Shown in pieces: positions 24,591-38,480 of a stretch of 64,000 bases of DNA. The stretch lies in contig NC_045129.1 in assembly GCF_007655135.1 (NCBI RefSeq), forward strand, positions 36,705,122 to 36,769,121. The letters are read 5' to 3'. The DNA is from Punica granatum. Taxonomy: Eukaryota; Streptophyta; Magnoliopsida; Myrtales; Lythraceae. Position numbers and translations under genes: made by a program. Below the pieces are notes generated by a model. It saw nothing but the letters and a program-made list of their open reading frames with translations, did no database searches and was not told where the DNA came from. Every line of letters begins with the position of its first letter. Within the stretch, counting starts at the first letter, position 1.

Positions 24591-27129
24591 CTTCGGTAGC
24601 TTCAACTCGATTATTTATTTTTTTAATTAATTAAATAATATTTAATTTGGTTGAACCAGTGAATTCAGTTTGATTTTGTATCAAAATGAATTCGGTCATT
24701 CACAGGCAAGATAGAACATCAACAAGAACATACATGGTCGCAATTATAGATAGTCAAAATATCATGGATGAATCTTAAAGATAAAAAATGTAACACTTTT
24801 ACGGTCATGATCTTATAGTAATAAATCTTGCTGTCAATAATAATATAACCGTGGTGGTTGTTTTTGGGTGCTAACCAGTGTTACATCACCCTAATAATAA
24901 TTGTTGATATGGATGAAAGGACTTCCCCCTTCGCCATCATTTTATTTAGCTTAAATTATATTGAACGAAGTTCTCCATATAAAGCTTGAACTTTCGGAAT
25001 TCTTAACTATTTCAAATGAAATGAATTGAATTGAGAATATACGTATATATATATATATATATATACCCTCAAACTCTATATATATATGCACAACATAATA
25101 TACATGTATATATTATACGTAAGCTCATATATGTGTATGATGGGAGAGCCTTGTATGCCCTAAAAAAGTAGTGAATAGGAAATGGAAGGCTAAAACTAAT
25201 TCGAAAATAACAAAAATTGAATCCGAAATCTGACGACCATAAATTATATGGTCCGTGAAGGGAAAAGCCGTCCTCCACATCTTTGGGCCAAAGAATCCAA
25301 ATAATGGACCCAAAAGTTACCTCCACAAAAACGACAGCCACCACTTCTCTTCAAGTAGTGATGATTCCTTTGATCCTAAATATTTCCGATTCCTTTGTAC
25401 AGTATCGACCATGAATCTTTATATTTTGTTTCCTTAAACTTAACACAAATTATTTGTGTTAGTTGATTAGAAGTTCCTGTATATAAAGAGAGTCAAATTT
25501 TTTGGTCGAAAGTATGCATAATTGAAGTTTAATTAATTAAGTACATCTTTTTTCATCAACCAATGATCCAAACTCCATTTTAACTTTTTCTAATATTGTC
25601 TAATATTTGAAAGTTTAACAGGTGTTAACTAATTCAAATTTGAATTGTAATCAATCCATTAAAGAATAAGATTATTTTAATCGTAAATTTTCTTTATTAA
25701 TAAAATTCGAATTTGAAACTTCCCTTGATAGGAAAAGGCACTAAATGAAATTCCCTTTAATTCATTAATTAATACTCTCCATGGTCTCTTTTTTTTTTCT
25801 TTTTTTTTTTTCTTTTTTCTTCTTTTTTTTTTTGGGCAGTGATCTCCATGGTCTCTTCTTCCTTCCTCCCCCTTCAATTCCACTATTTCATTTTTCTGAC
25901 AAACTTGGATATCTAACTTTTTGAGCGCTTAATTAACCCAAAAATTCTATGTCGCAATTTACTGTCATGAGCAATTTATTGTTAATATTGCTATATTTGG
26001 CGGCCATTACACGGGGGTCAAGAATAAATTGAAGACTATCCAATCGATCGATTTTTTCTTTTTTTGGGGGGAGGGGCTAAATCATGAAATTCAATTTTGT
26101 TGGAATGCTGGTGGGTACGTAATTTATAGCTAGCTAGCTAGCTAGCTATATGGTTTTAATCATATTTATAGGTTATACTAGCTAGATGTTCTTTCTATTC
26201 CTGTATTTAGCCAAGCTGGTCTCACTGCGTTGAAAGCTGTTTATGAAATTTCATCGGCATACATATATCCATATATCTATATATATTATCACTTGAGGAT
26301 TACTAGGGGCCATCGTGGTCCATTTTTTGTACGGATGGGTGGTGTCCACCTAACTACGTTCAACAAATGGTCCACATCGATTCGAAAGATATGTTTGAGG
26401 ATGACTCACAATCTCACATGCACTTCTCTCTGCAATATTTCCGATTTCGGGATAGATGGAATATCGAGATAGATTGATTCATCAACAGTATGAAGATGAA
26501 TATGTTATTGTTTGTTCATAACAACGTTGCGACTTGTTCATCCGCAGAATCTGTATTAATCTCCTCCATCGATATTGATCGATAATTTATAGTTATTGGA
26601 TGTGCGATATGAAAAAATGAAGCAGAAGATTAAAATTGGGGGAAACATATAGGCTCTAGATTTTTCTGAAATTTGAATAAACAAATCATTGATTTTCATT
26701 TTTTGGGTAAATAAACAAATCATTATTTCGATGCGTTAATATCGTATTGAAATTGTGAACCCTTGACAAGTTGCGATCGTCAAGCCTTTGATGTCTCCAC
26801 CTCTGATCGTCATGTTCCTTTCAGATCTATTTTTGACCATTTCCTTATAAATTATAATCAAAGAAGAAATGGGAATAAATTAACAAATATATATTTATAT
26901 AAAGGTGGAGATAAAAATTATGATTTTTGGAGAAAACGTGTATTATAATTACACACGTTCTTGACTAAAATTGAGGAGAAATTTTTCGATAATCCTATCT
27001 CACCATATAACATGAGGAAGAACTAAATAGAAATACATTAAACTCATAAATTGAATATTAATCATATAAATAATTACCATAATTGTTACTGATTACAAGA
27101 ATTCTATTTGTTCTTTCTCATCATATCAT

Positions 27130-27272
27130 TTTAAGATATGATCATTTAAGAATTTTTCAAAATTAAGAGATTTTGAATTCGATTCTCATCAATGACACTT
27201 CTCGTACACTCTTTGTCTAATTTCTTATTTAAACTTATTCACCACCCTTATATACGAAAAAAAGAATATATA
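27130..27272 (+). mobile_element. SINE-like fragment (family B)
   Basis: The B-box-like 'gattttgaattcgattctc' is followed by 'cttatatacg' and an A-run, paralleling 3190-3296 and 39110-39245. Weak on its own; the call rests on the repeated head-to-tail arrangement. Confidence 0.3.
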
Positions 27273-27532
27273 ATTTTCCATTACCTCCTCTCCTAGACAT
27301 TTTTTTATATTAATTATGTAAAAGAAGAATCAATAACTAAACTTTGACTATTTTTCAATGAAATTCGAGGAAAACTTTTCATCATTACGTCCCTCTTTTT
27401 CCTCCTTGGTATCAATCAAACATATATAATGCATAACCGAGAATGACAGGTTGGCTTGCACAATTCTGAAAAAGAAAGGGCAGGACGACAGGCCCTTATA
27501 ACAAAAAGGATCACACGTACACACGCACATAC

Positions 27533-27568
<36 letters not shown>

Positions 27569-28609
27569 TAAGTTGTTTTACGGGAAATCGCCTCATTTCT
27601 TATTTGAAACTAATCTTTATTCGGACATTTGAATAATCTTGAAGGCAATCATCATTTGCAATTTCTTTCCGATAAAAAATCATTTGCATTTTTTTAAAAA
27701 AAATTGGCCTTTTTTAAGCTGTCACACTCTTTCAACTTCACTAAAGAAAAGTATGATAAAAAAAAAAAAGGAAATCACACCCTTCTGGTGACTGGGTCTT
27801 CGAGTGAGATAATCTCGGAGTTAAATTGTTGTCGTACGAGAGAAAAAAAAAACTGTAGTACGATGTTGTCCTTTATGTAATTTATGCATGGGATCCTTCA
27901 GTTTAATCAATCAATGGGCTGATCAACCTACTACTAGCCTTTTCCACATCACAAAGCTAAGCTAGATATATGTATATCCTAATTCCAATTTTATTTTAAC
28001 TCTTATATCTTTATTATGAAGTCGACAGCACTGGGGAACGTATCACAAGCCGAGAGATATCAAGGTAGGGGCGGTCGACATCGAGCAAGTAACCAGATAA
28101 AAGTTCACAAATACGGATTCTGCTGACTGATAATCTATTAGTCTATATAAAAGTGTTTATAGTATTAATAATTGTTTACTAATTACCAGGATTAATAAAT
28201 GGATTCATAAACTAACAAGTAAAGGATCCAAGGCTGCGGGTGTTACTTTCATGATGAGGGGATTGGAGAAAAGTATCCAACTTCCTGAAGTGATAAGGTT
28301 TTATATATTTGTCCGAGCAGGCAATAGAATATAAAAGGAATTGTTCTAATATAGAGAAATGGGGTATCTTATTTTATACAAAAGGGGTTGGATGTTCTTT
28401 TCAAATCTAATCATATAAAGCATTCATGGATGGGTTGGTCATAGACAAGTTAAATAAATGAATTCATAAATCTGCAGAATTCACTTGCAGATAGATATTA
28501 TGGTATTAGAGAGAGAGAGAGAGAGAGATGTTTACTTGATTTCTACAGTTTATATTATTTATTTTTTTATTATGAACATGAATTCCTAACTTGAAACCAA
28601 GCTTAATGT

Positions 28610-28886
28610 GGTGTTTGTTTTAGAGTTGAGTTTTGATTTTAATTTATTTGTAATGATTGTATTGTTGAATTATAAGAAAAAGTGTGAAAAAGTAATGAAT
28701 AGTTAAGATAAAATAATAATTATATTGTTGAATTTTGGAAAAAGTAATGAATAATTGAGAGAATTTAATATTAAAAATTAAATTAAATGGTTAAAAAAAT
28801 TGAAAAAAAAGAAAATAATAATAATTGTATTGTTGAATTGAAGATAAATGGAATAGAGTTAAAAACGAATTGTAAAATCAAACGGA
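28610..28886. mobile_element. AT-rich MITE
   Basis: Begins 'gtttgttttagagttgag' and ends 'ttgtaaaatcaaacgg', imperfect inverted repeats around a very AT-rich centre with repeated 'attgtattgttgaatt' and 'agtaatgaata' motifs. A related copy in inverted orientation runs off the window end (63766-64000) and shares 'cttatcttcaattcaa' and 'aactattcatta' blocks. Confidence 0.55.
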
Positions 28887-29747
28887 CGGGTTTTCAAAAC
28901 AGATCATCTATACTAGATTTGCATATTTTATGAGAGTTATTTTTTACCGTCTCTCTATCAAGACTTGAACTCGAGATATTTATAAATATTGTATGAGGAG
29001 ACTCGATCACAACCTGTGACTTTTAGATCGGGAGGGGGAAGGGGATTTTTGAGGAGTAATAAGATCTTTTTGGATTTGAAATATAGGTAAATTTTCTCAT
29101 AGTATTAAATTTTAAGAGAGGTGACTACCTTTCCAGCCTCCCTCGATCCAGAGCACATCTCTACATATATCAACATACATATACATATACATATTATATT
29201 TTATATATATATATATGAGATGAATAGTGAATTAATTTTGTCGTGTCTCATGGACAAATTATGCAAATAATGTAGGAGTAGGATGGGAAGCACCTTTCAT
29301 AAACGGAGAGCTGCAAGCCACTTGGGCACTACTGTTGACTTGGAAAACAACCCATCAAAAATCGAAGTCAATCGGAGAGACTTGTCTTTTATTTACAGAT
29401 CCCCAACCCAATGTCGGCAACAATCATACATATACATATACATACATATATATATATATTATATTTATATTTATATGTGTGTGTGTTGATAAATGTGGCA
29501 CTGTTAATCATCTTTCAACCTGTCAATCAACCAGCCCCATGTGTGTGAAACCACAGGACATATTACAAAGAAGTTAGCAGCAATCTTGGAGGAAAAATCG
29601 AACCTAGAATGTCTCTTAATTCTTACGCAACGGTGTGTGCCGCTAGATTGTTACACCTCCTTTCTCTTGCTATTAGCCAGAAAAGGTTATATATTTCCTT
29701 TTTCTTTTCCTCTTTTCTCAGGTTTCAAAGGAGAAGTTTTAATTATC

Positions 29748-29909
29748 AATAACGGTTCAGTACTTGTTATTCTTAAAAAAGGTCTCAGGTTCGAGTTTGA
29801 TTCGGAGGGTTTTATTCCTTAGAATGCTGACCCGACTAGAACTGAATAAATCGAGACCTATTGACTTTCAAATATCAGAGTACACGGTGGGAAAAAAAGG
29901 AAAAAAAAA
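29748..29909 (+). mobile_element. SINE-like retroposon copy (family A)
   Basis: The head contains 'ggttcagtacttgttat' and a clear B-box-like 'ggttcgagtttga'. The tail is 'gagacctattgactttc', then 'agagtacacggtggg' and a long A-run. It is the best preserved of the three family A copies in this window. Confidence 0.55.
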
Positions 29910-31145
29910 TATTTAATTTCTTGGGGTAAACTATACTAATCATAATATATGGGCTACCTATTCATGCAAATATTCATTTTGGAAGTTGAATAGCACTGCT
30001 ACCTATTCATCGGGGTCAAGATTCCTAACGAGAAAAACAACAGTTGATCCAGTACTTATGTTACCAGTCTCTTTATATGACGAAACCAAGTGATAGCCAA
30101 CATTATTTGAAAGAGAAGTTCCATCAGACGGAGTAGCTCATCGTTTCGATCTCACAACGTATCGGTTCTCCATGGGCGGTATATGGACTGATCGATCGCA
30201 TTAAAAAGGCCAGCTGGGATTGCATCCATTTAAAGGTAGGGTAAGGTATTTCTAATGTCGAACGTCAGGGAACCAGCTCGTGGTCATGCCCTACATATAA
30301 ATTGCACAATTTTCCTTTGGGGCCCAAAATTGCAAAACGTCGGGTTAAATGGGCTGGCCTCACTTCCCCCTTAACCACCAGCCTATATGCTCTTTTCTTT
30401 TTCCTTTTTTTCTTATGAAATGAAATCATGAGTTGCAATCAATCTTTTTACTTTAAAGTAATACTTTGACGTAAATTTGCTCCGGCCACAAATCATATTT
30501 GTTAAGTAGAAGAATTCAACTTCCATAATACCCGTTTGTAGGTAAAAAGCATAGTATAAAATAGCCCCATGAACTTTGCCATCTTCAAACAATTTGATGT
30601 CCTTTCAAATAATAATGGTCTTTATGTGAAATAAATATTGTAGCACCAGAAGTATCTTGAGTGCCCATAAGATCGTAAAAGAAGGCACGTATAGTGAATT
30701 CAATGACTGAAGATTCAATCGGAGTTCCCATCATGAGTAGTTCAAATGCCATTCATGCCCTTTAACGACAGTACAACCGCTTACGAGATGATGCTGTTAG
30801 ACGATAACATTGAGAACGAATAAACTCATATATATGCTTGACTATAAAGCAAATGAGTTTTAACAAACTAAAAGCATTCCTTTCTAGACATTCCATGAAC
30901 ACGTGAAGTAACCATTCATTCCGAACATCACCTTGCAGACCAAATCCAGGAACGACGCTGCAAAAAGCACGAGGTATGTGAAAGCCAAACCTATCTACCC
31001 TTCCCGACTTTGGTTGGAGATGAGAGACGCACGAAGAAAGCCATAGAAAGTAAACCTAACATTCTCTGTACACCTTAATCTGGACCCAAGAACACGCCCT
31101 TCCACTTTGCTTAGATTCTCCTGACCAGTCCAAGAATGTTGCTGA

Positions 31146-32896
31146 TTAATTGATGAAAAGGCTCCAGTCATTGATCGTGAAGTTAGAGTACGCCAGCTTG
31201 AAGACTTCCTCCATAGGCAAGATCCCTACCTGGGCCGCTGGGACTGCTAAACCTGCACCGACTGTTCCGGCAGTTTCGCTCAAAGGGCTGTAGAAAGTGA
31301 CGAGCATCAGCAGAAGGGTCAGCAAACATAAGCAAACTCAGAAACCATCCCTTCAACCCCATCCATCAAGAAATCCACACGTCTTAGCAAGTAGATAAAT
31401 CCGCAAGAAGTTCATGAATCAACAGAGGTAGATACAAACTTATCTGAATACTCACTTTATCAGAAGAGGCTCGTATGCGACAATTAACACATCAGTAGCA
31501 ACCGCTCTGAGACGGATATTCGCCAAATAGACCTGCAAGGAGTTGATTGAGTTCAGCATGGAAAGAGAGGAGCATTCCACTGCCTGGCAATTGGCAGAAT
31601 ATCAGAAGAATAAATAGACACTCACCTTCACAATGTTTTGTGCCTCCCTTCCTTGCCGACCTTTGGAAATAGCCTATACAAATCACACACATTAAGACTA
31701 CTCATATAGTGTTACCTTCCTAGTTCACATCCAACATTCACGCATCTTGTTAACAAGAAACAATTAAAACATCAGGGATAACCGGAGACCAGCAAAGATA
31801 CCAAAATGGGTGCTACTTCAGACAATGCATATCATGCAGATAATTTACTAACATAACCATAAACCCGAGTTGTCAGCAACAACTTAAATCATATAGTCAG
31901 CAGAGATATGAAAACTCAAAGAGATAGCAACTGTCTATAACAACAAGACAGTGCTTCTTGTCAATACAACTAAATCAGATCATCCCAAAAGAATTGCATA
32001 AGCCAGAAGAGGCAGATAATCACAGATTATGCACCCCATTGTGTCATTTTACGATATTACAGATCATAAATTAGAACCCCTACCATTTGTCCAACTGCAG
32101 TGGTAACAACTGCAGGCATATCCCTGTATGTCAATCCTGGGGCATTCAGTACTGCAGACTGCTGGATCGCCTGAAGAAAAAATTCTAGTTCAAAAGACTG
32201 TGATTAACCATAAACATCGAATCAGGGTTTCAGGGCACTACAAAAGAACATTGATTGATTAACTCTAATGTAAGACACAATGAATCAAACACCACGGCTA
32301 TTAGAGTTTGAGCATGGGAGGTCCCATACCGAGACGAGCCCAGCATCTTGCTCGTTCGCGAGGTCCTGAAGGAACCATGCCGCACTCTGGTCATCCGGCA
32401 ACTCATGCTTCATATCCAACAGCTCGAAAATCAAGCTCTCATCCCGGGAAGGGTCCACAACCACCTCCTTTTACACCCAGATTACAAAACAACCACGAGG
32501 AATCAGAGAAATTTAGATCATTTATGCTAAGAAACCGCCAATCATCCTCATTGCTGACTGCTGAATGCATCATCGCTACTTATTCTTTATGCATTGATGA
32601 AAACAGATTCACTTGATTCGAGAATCGCTGGCCACTTTAAAAAAAGAAAACTAAATTGCTCACCTGATTGTCGGGTACATCCCGAATCTTGCTGACATCC
32701 TGGGAATTCCCGAGAACAAGAAAAACAAGAAGCGATTAAAGCAGATACAGTAGAAGAGCGCAAAGACTGATGATTCCCCAAAAGAAGTCAAAACTGGGGC
32801 AATGGGAGTGAACAAGAGAACCTCGAATCGCAGAGGGAATGTGGTCATGATGGCGCCACCGAACAGGGGTCTCTGAGCAACGGCATCGCCGGACAT
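31146..32896 (-). CDS. MOG1: MOG1-like Ran guanine nucleotide release factor
   Basis: Seven coding exons: 32896-32822, 32699-32664, 32467-32330, 32170-32084, 31673-31626, 31532-31456 and 31287-31146; all introns are GT-AG and the total is 200 residues. The protein opens MSGDAVAQRPLFGGAIMTTF, the hallmark of eukaryotic Mog1 (RANGRF), followed by FEDVSKIRDVPDNQEVVVDP, then SLIFELLD and SAAWFLQDLANEQDA, and later GLAVPAAQ and a C-terminal FTINDWSLFIN. Mog1 binds Ran GTPase and promotes nucleotide release, supporting nuclear protein import. The length matches the roughly 200-residue family norm. The gene lies tail-to-head behind the CHX gene on the same strand with about 600 bp between them; no functional link is implied. 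Confidence 0.93.
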
Positions 32897-33503
32897 TTTC
32901 GTGATCAAACTGACAACTGAGGGCAGGACGCAGCGGAGGTTCGCGAGGTTTAACCTCAACCGATAAAGACAGCTTTAAATGGAGAGGGCGGGCGGGGCTG
33001 CGCGCGTCGGGAGAACGCCAAGCGCCACGTCCGGAGAACGCTAACCGAGAAGAAATCTGTGGGGGTAGAAAGGGAAATTCTCCTAGACTAGGGACAAAAT
33101 CGTAAATTGGGACAAAAATTGAGCGCTTTCTGGAAGCTGATTCTGATAAAGGACAGTTATAACGGAAACCGTGAATTTGATTTTTTCTTTTTTTTGTTGT
33201 ATTTCGAAATCATATCCATATGGAAATTACTGTTTTCAAAAAAAGATAATCAAACCATAAGTCTCGAATTTTTCGGTTCAATTAACCGAATAACAGAAAC
33301 TCTTTTGGGTTGTATTGGATCAGAAATATATTCTAAGGAACTTAATTCTCGTCCCGGGTCATACCGGGCAGTCTAATTACGTCGCATAAAAGTTCGAACT
33401 AATTAACGTTAGCATTTGAGACTATGTACAGATTAGAAATATTTGGGCTGGCTATGCTATACAGGATGAATCTTCCAAATCAACGCCCTTGGGTTGCTTG
33501 TCA

Positions 33504-36378
33504 TCAACAAACTGATCTCCGGAGGAGGTATTCTCCTTCGTAGTCCCCGCAGATATAACGACCCGACCCTTTAATATCATCACTATAGTGTTGCATCACC
33601 AACACCGAAGTCTGTCCGTGACAGAAGTCTGCCGACGAGACATAATCACCGATGACCCCGAGCTCCGGATTCTCGCTCCAGTTGAGCATTTGCTCGTCGA
33701 ACACCGACATCGCCCCCTTTCTTTTACGCCCCACGATTATGAGATTGTGCTTGCCCCTTAGAGAGCGGATCTGGGCGAATCCCTGCTCGGTATCCTGTAC
33801 TGCTATTTCCAGGTACGTGGAGCGCTCGTTCTTAACGGTATTGAGCTTAAACTCCTCGATCAGTTGGATGTCGAGCCTTTTTTCTAACACGTTGATGCTA
33901 TCCATGTCTTGACTCTTGATGACGAGCCGAAGCACAGTGATGGAGACCATCGGGTGGCCTGACATGCGGATGGCCAGGGACAGGGCCTCCCGGTCGTCGG
34001 CTCCAGAGACAAAGATCACCCCGATGCTGTACTGGAACGTTGTGCGGCTCATGCTGTCGCTGACGGCCTTGTCCACGAGTATCCCGACCGTGCAGGGGGC
34101 GTGCTCCTGGACTTTAATGTTAAAGTTTCGCAAAGAGGTGGCTTCCGCATGGTCGATGTCTGTCATCATCTGATGGAACGGAAGGATGATTAGGGGGATG
34201 AGCTCGTCCTGGGCGAGTCGATAGATGTACTCGTGCATGTTCCTGTTATAGGACATACATCACAGCACGTTAACACCCATAGAGCCAAACAATTTGAAAG
34301 TCTCTGTCTCAAATCAGTTATCTGAGTGATTAATTCCTCGAACTCTTATTACTTGAAGGGTGCGATCACGCTGTAGGCCCTCGCTTTTATCGCGCCGTTC
34401 GAGTTATTGAGGTAATTGTCGAATGCCTGCATGATGTGGGAAGACCGTTTGGATTTCACCCTTCGGAGCTGGTCCCCGTAAGGGACCAGCATCGGGGTAG
34501 CTCGCCCGATGAGATCTCGGAGGTGGACAATGTGCACAGACAGCGGGGCTGTCTCGGTGGGGTTCATGGCCTCGAGGAGCGTGACCATGCCTGGGACATT
34601 CTCCTCGTTGTAGATGCAGCATAGGACTTTCAGCTCGTGGTTCCTCGGTGTTACATGAAGCCCCCTCATGTTACTCTTATCAACAGAGGCGGCATTTATT
34701 CGCACGTACGACCCGTACATGATGTCTATCAGAGGCGCGACTATCGCTGTTATTACCAGCTGAGATATCACTAATACAGTGAAGTGTCTCCCCCCAATTT
34801 CCTGCATCAATCAATCGCAAATGCTTGCTAGTTAATAGGTGAAATTTCTTTGAACAAAACAGAAATGACGTTTGAACATGAATTAGGCGAACTTACTTTT
34901 ACTCTAAGCCACTTGAGGAAGGTGTATAGATCGAAAGGGCCTTTTACGTTTAACATTAGGCCGAGCAGCATGGCGTGCTGTAACTTGAGCCTGCAGAACA
35001 ATGCGGCCCCCATGCCTGCTGCGAACTTTGTTATGAGCCCCACGAAGACCACTGGCAATATTTGTTCCAGATCCTCCAAACCTACCGAGGCCAAATCCAC
35101 TTCGGCCCTGTCAACTCAAACAACGAGTTCAGACAATCAAGCAATATCAGTCTGCATCTCAGAAATGCCATTGCCAGCAGAATAACTAGTTGAAGAGCAG
35201 ATAATTATAAATACGTGAGCACTTGAATTAATTTCTGGACTTGTGTCTGTAAGAGATTTTATAGTCAGTCTTACCCGATAACGACATAGAACATAGGGAA
35301 AATGATCTCCATGACGATGAACTCAGCCTTATCGATCAAAGTGGATCCTAGAGGAGGTCCGCTGGGAATTACCAGACCCATAAAGAGGACGCCTATCTGA
35401 AGAGCGCCGATGAAGTCAGAAAGCAGGGCCCCCAGTAGTGCCCCAACCAGGATCATCACGACAAAGACCTCCTGAACAGGCTTCCCCTCCGGGGCTTTCT
35501 TGACCAGCGCTTGTATCAGGGGTCGCAGCGCGAAGAGAACGAACGTGATAAAGAATATGGTGGACAGGATGGCCCCGGTGGAGTGCATGCTCAGGGTCTG
35601 CCTGTAGTATATCCTGATCACGATCCACAACCATGAGAAGAACTCGCTCACCATCGAGGATGACATGGCAAGCTGACCCAGATCCGAGGCCAGGATGTTG
35701 AGCTCATCGAACGTGTAGGCCACGTTAGGGAACCGGGTCAATGACAGGAAGACTGCCATCAAGCACTGAGGGAAACCCTTGGGAATATCTTCGGGGTGCA
35801 GGGCCAGCAAACTGCCGAGCACCACTATGAAGGACCCCAATATGCTCGAGAACCCGATGATGGTCGCATTCTTTATGTTCTTCCGGATGACAGTCAAGTC
35901 CATTTTGACCGAGACGAGGAAGAGGAAGTAGGTCATCCCAAAATAAGCATAAACTTTGGGCACTATGATCTCATATCTTGGGAAGGGGTGTTTTTGGAGG
36001 ATATACCTGCGGCCTGTAATGTAAGGACTTATCAGAATCCCCGCCTGAAAACAGAAAACACCCCAATTCGGGCCAATTCCGGATTAAGAAGAGAACTTAA
36101 TTGATCACAGGTGAGATTTGAATGGCGTATAACGTACGTACCAGAGTGTTGCATACAAACTTGGGCTGCTTGAGAGGCCGGAGAAGTAAGTAAACCAACC
36201 TAGAGGCCAAGCTCATCACTATCATCTGCACCATGAACAGCACGAAGATCTTGTCCAGAGGGTCGTCCCCGAAGAAGATCCCACTCGACGACTTCGGGGC
36301 ATGTAACAGGCAAATGGCCTGGCTATGGCCTGCCTTTGCATTATGCGAAAAGAGCTCTCTAGCAACTGGCGACCCCAT
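33504..36378 (-). CDS. Cation/H+ antiporter of the CHX (CPA2) family
   Basis: Five coding exons: 36378-36142, 36044-35275, 35107-34897, 34801-34353 and 34242-33504, phases closing, 801 residues, typical for plant CHX proteins. The first 400 or so residues hold the Na+/H+ exchanger fold, with about a dozen hydrophobic segments starting at about residue 44 (IFVLFMVQMIVMSLASRLVY) and conserved phrases such as AGILISPYITG, YFGMTYFLFLVSVKMDL, GVLFMGLVIPSGPPLGS and ALFCRLKLQHAMLLGLMLN-KG. The C-terminal half is the hydrophilic cytosolic region with two USP-like segments (LKVLCCIYNEENVPGMVTLLE; IGVIFVSGADDREALSLA) and a GRKRKGA motif. Members move K+ or other monovalent cations in exchange for protons in endomembranes or the plasma membrane. 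At the TM6 position where CHX17 has an essential Asn-Asp pair, this protein has Ser212-Glu213. Subclade not assigned. Confidence 0.93.
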
Positions 36379-38447
36379 AGTTCTCTTCTTCCCCTGCTGT
36401 TTCCTTCTGACTTCTGTGGATCAATGGAATTGTTACTGGAGGAAATTGAGAATCCGCAGGGCATAAGAAGAGAAGATTAATGGTAAGGCCATGGGAAAAA
36501 AAAATGGTCAAATTCTGTTGCTCTTTGCGGTTGAGAACAGCACGCCACGGCCATGTACGGTGGAGAAATGGTGGCGGAGGGAAGTTTTGTTACAGACAGC
36601 ATCGTTGCGTTGTCCTTTTGCAGTACCTTGCTTCACCTTCTTTTGATTCACGTTCTTCCACAGACACATGATTCAATCTGGTATCACAAAATAACTAACT
36701 AAACAAAATGGAATAGAATATCAGAAGAAAAGGTCATTGCATTATCAAATTTAGTTTCAACCATAGTTTTCATATTCATCCGTGCACGGATTCATGGGTT
36801 CGTCTAGAGGTTCGATGGATCGAAAATTGGAGTTTCTAAGCCTATATATAAATAAGGGAAAATTATTTTTTTTTTAAGAAAAAAACCTCGAGTTTGTACT
36901 TTGCACATTGTCTCAGATATAGCCAAGCGTCCAACTCTGTTAAAGTGGACCCATAGCTGCATACATGGCATTGCTCATTGCAAGCCACGTCATAAAATAT
37001 TTTAGAAAAAATCTTGAAATCAGAGAAAATTCATAAAAAAAAATTCAAAAGAATTATGGAAAACTAACAAAATTAAAACTTAAAGAAAATTGGAAAACAT
37101 TTTGAAAATTTTAAAAAATACAGAAACCAAAGAAAATTAAGAAACTTACGAAAAAGCCTTAAAAATATTCAAAATATTTTAAATTGAATTAAAATTCTTG
37201 AAAATCAGAGAATTTTGAGACGAATAAAAAGAATAATTATTTATGGAAATTAAAAAACCTAGGACATATCATAAAACTGTTCGGGACGTTTCTTTTAGCG
37301 TCTTTCATCTCTAGAGGGATCCTTTCGCTTTTCATATGACCAGTCTTTACCCTTCTTTTCTACAGTCAGTGACTCTTCCATGGTCATGTATCTCTTTGCA
37401 CTTATGGAGAGGTAGCCCAGGTCCTGAGCTGGATGGAAAATGCATGTATTTATAGAGAATTTAGAGATAGATTATGTTACCACCATGACGATATATTCGA
37501 TATATTTTTGTATCTCATACCTCGATATATTAGGAAGCGTATCACGTAGTTATGAGAAATTCCCTATTATAACTCATACTGATAAGCCCTCGCGAGTGTG
37601 CCTCGCTGGGAGGGCTAGACATGTCTCGTGAATGATCGGATTGGGCTTCATTACCTCTCGCCCGAGTCGCTGAGCCTTTTGGGCTAGATCGGGTCGGAGT
37701 CCGAAATCATGTCCTCAACATATTTATAGAGAATTCTGTAAACTGAACTTGAAGAATATCACGTAGTTTGAGCAATTCTTTATGATTATTGAGAAAATTT
37801 TTAATTTTTCCATTTTTCAGTTATATATTACTACATGCAAATTATCTAGACATATTTCTAATATTCATTGAATATAATACCAATATATGTCAAATGCATG
37901 AACCTCGATCAAGATACATCAAATTTTCATCAAATGTAACAAATCAAGAAACGCCTTAACGAGGAGCTGAGAGTTATTGAATGGGTTGATACGAGCCAGT
38001 AACGACGTTTAACCAAGAGTTGGAAGTTCTCAAATCGAATGGTCACATTCTGCTCTTCCGCTTTTATATATTATATATAAATTACGCCTTATGGTATTAT
38101 GAAGAATGCAACTGCCTAGTATAATAATTGCAATAAATTTTTCACATTATATGAGGTTAACATTTTAATAAAACTTTACGTTTATATCGGAAAACTTATA
38201 ATATGAAAAATATTGTAAGAATTATAAATTTGTAGTGTAATTGGAAAAGTGATTATATTATTTTTTTTTTTGGAAAAGTGATTATATTATTTTTTAAATC
38301 TACATATGTATATATGTAAAGGAAAACTCTTTTTATGTAAATTAATAATTAAAATAATTTCTAGAAATGCATGACTTGAAGTACTTAATATTTGAAATAG
38401 AAAAGATAAATCTATTTAAAGATTTCATATTTTTATATTTATTAATA
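36379..38447. other. CHX upstream region and intergenic DNA
   Basis: The first few hundred bases are the likely CHX promoter and 5' leader. About 36850-37270 is AT-rich with many 'agaaaattcaaaa'-like segments, resembling the interior of the long-TIR element at 5621-6638, and carries one possible end ('ccaactctgttaaagtggac'). A 28-bp tandem duplication lies at 38238-38295. No gene is recognised. Confidence 0.45.
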
Positions 38448-38480
38448 CTAGTGTCTGACCTCGCTACGCGCGGTGTCAAG
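38448..38480 (-). mobile_element. Helitron 3' terminus
   Basis: On the minus strand the sequence ACCGCGCGTAGCGAGGT forms a stem-loop (ACC/GGT and CGC/GCG pairs, GTA loop). It is followed by CAGACACTAG and a flanking T. The hairpin about 8 nt before CTRR is the defining Helitron 3' structure. The matching 5' end, expected to the right, was not identified. Confidence 0.55.

Larger units (their letters stand above)
24591..31145. other. Intergenic region downstream of the MOG1-like gene
   Basis: No gene is recognised. It contains (AT)n tracts (25044-25064, 27536-27565), an (AGCT)n run near 26129-26148, a (GA)n run at 28508-28529, a poly-pyrimidine stretch at 25789-25834, a MITE at 28610-28886 and SINE-like copies at 27130-27272 and 29748-29909. 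The last 200 bases or so are probably MOG1-like 3' untranslated sequence. Confidence 0.5.
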
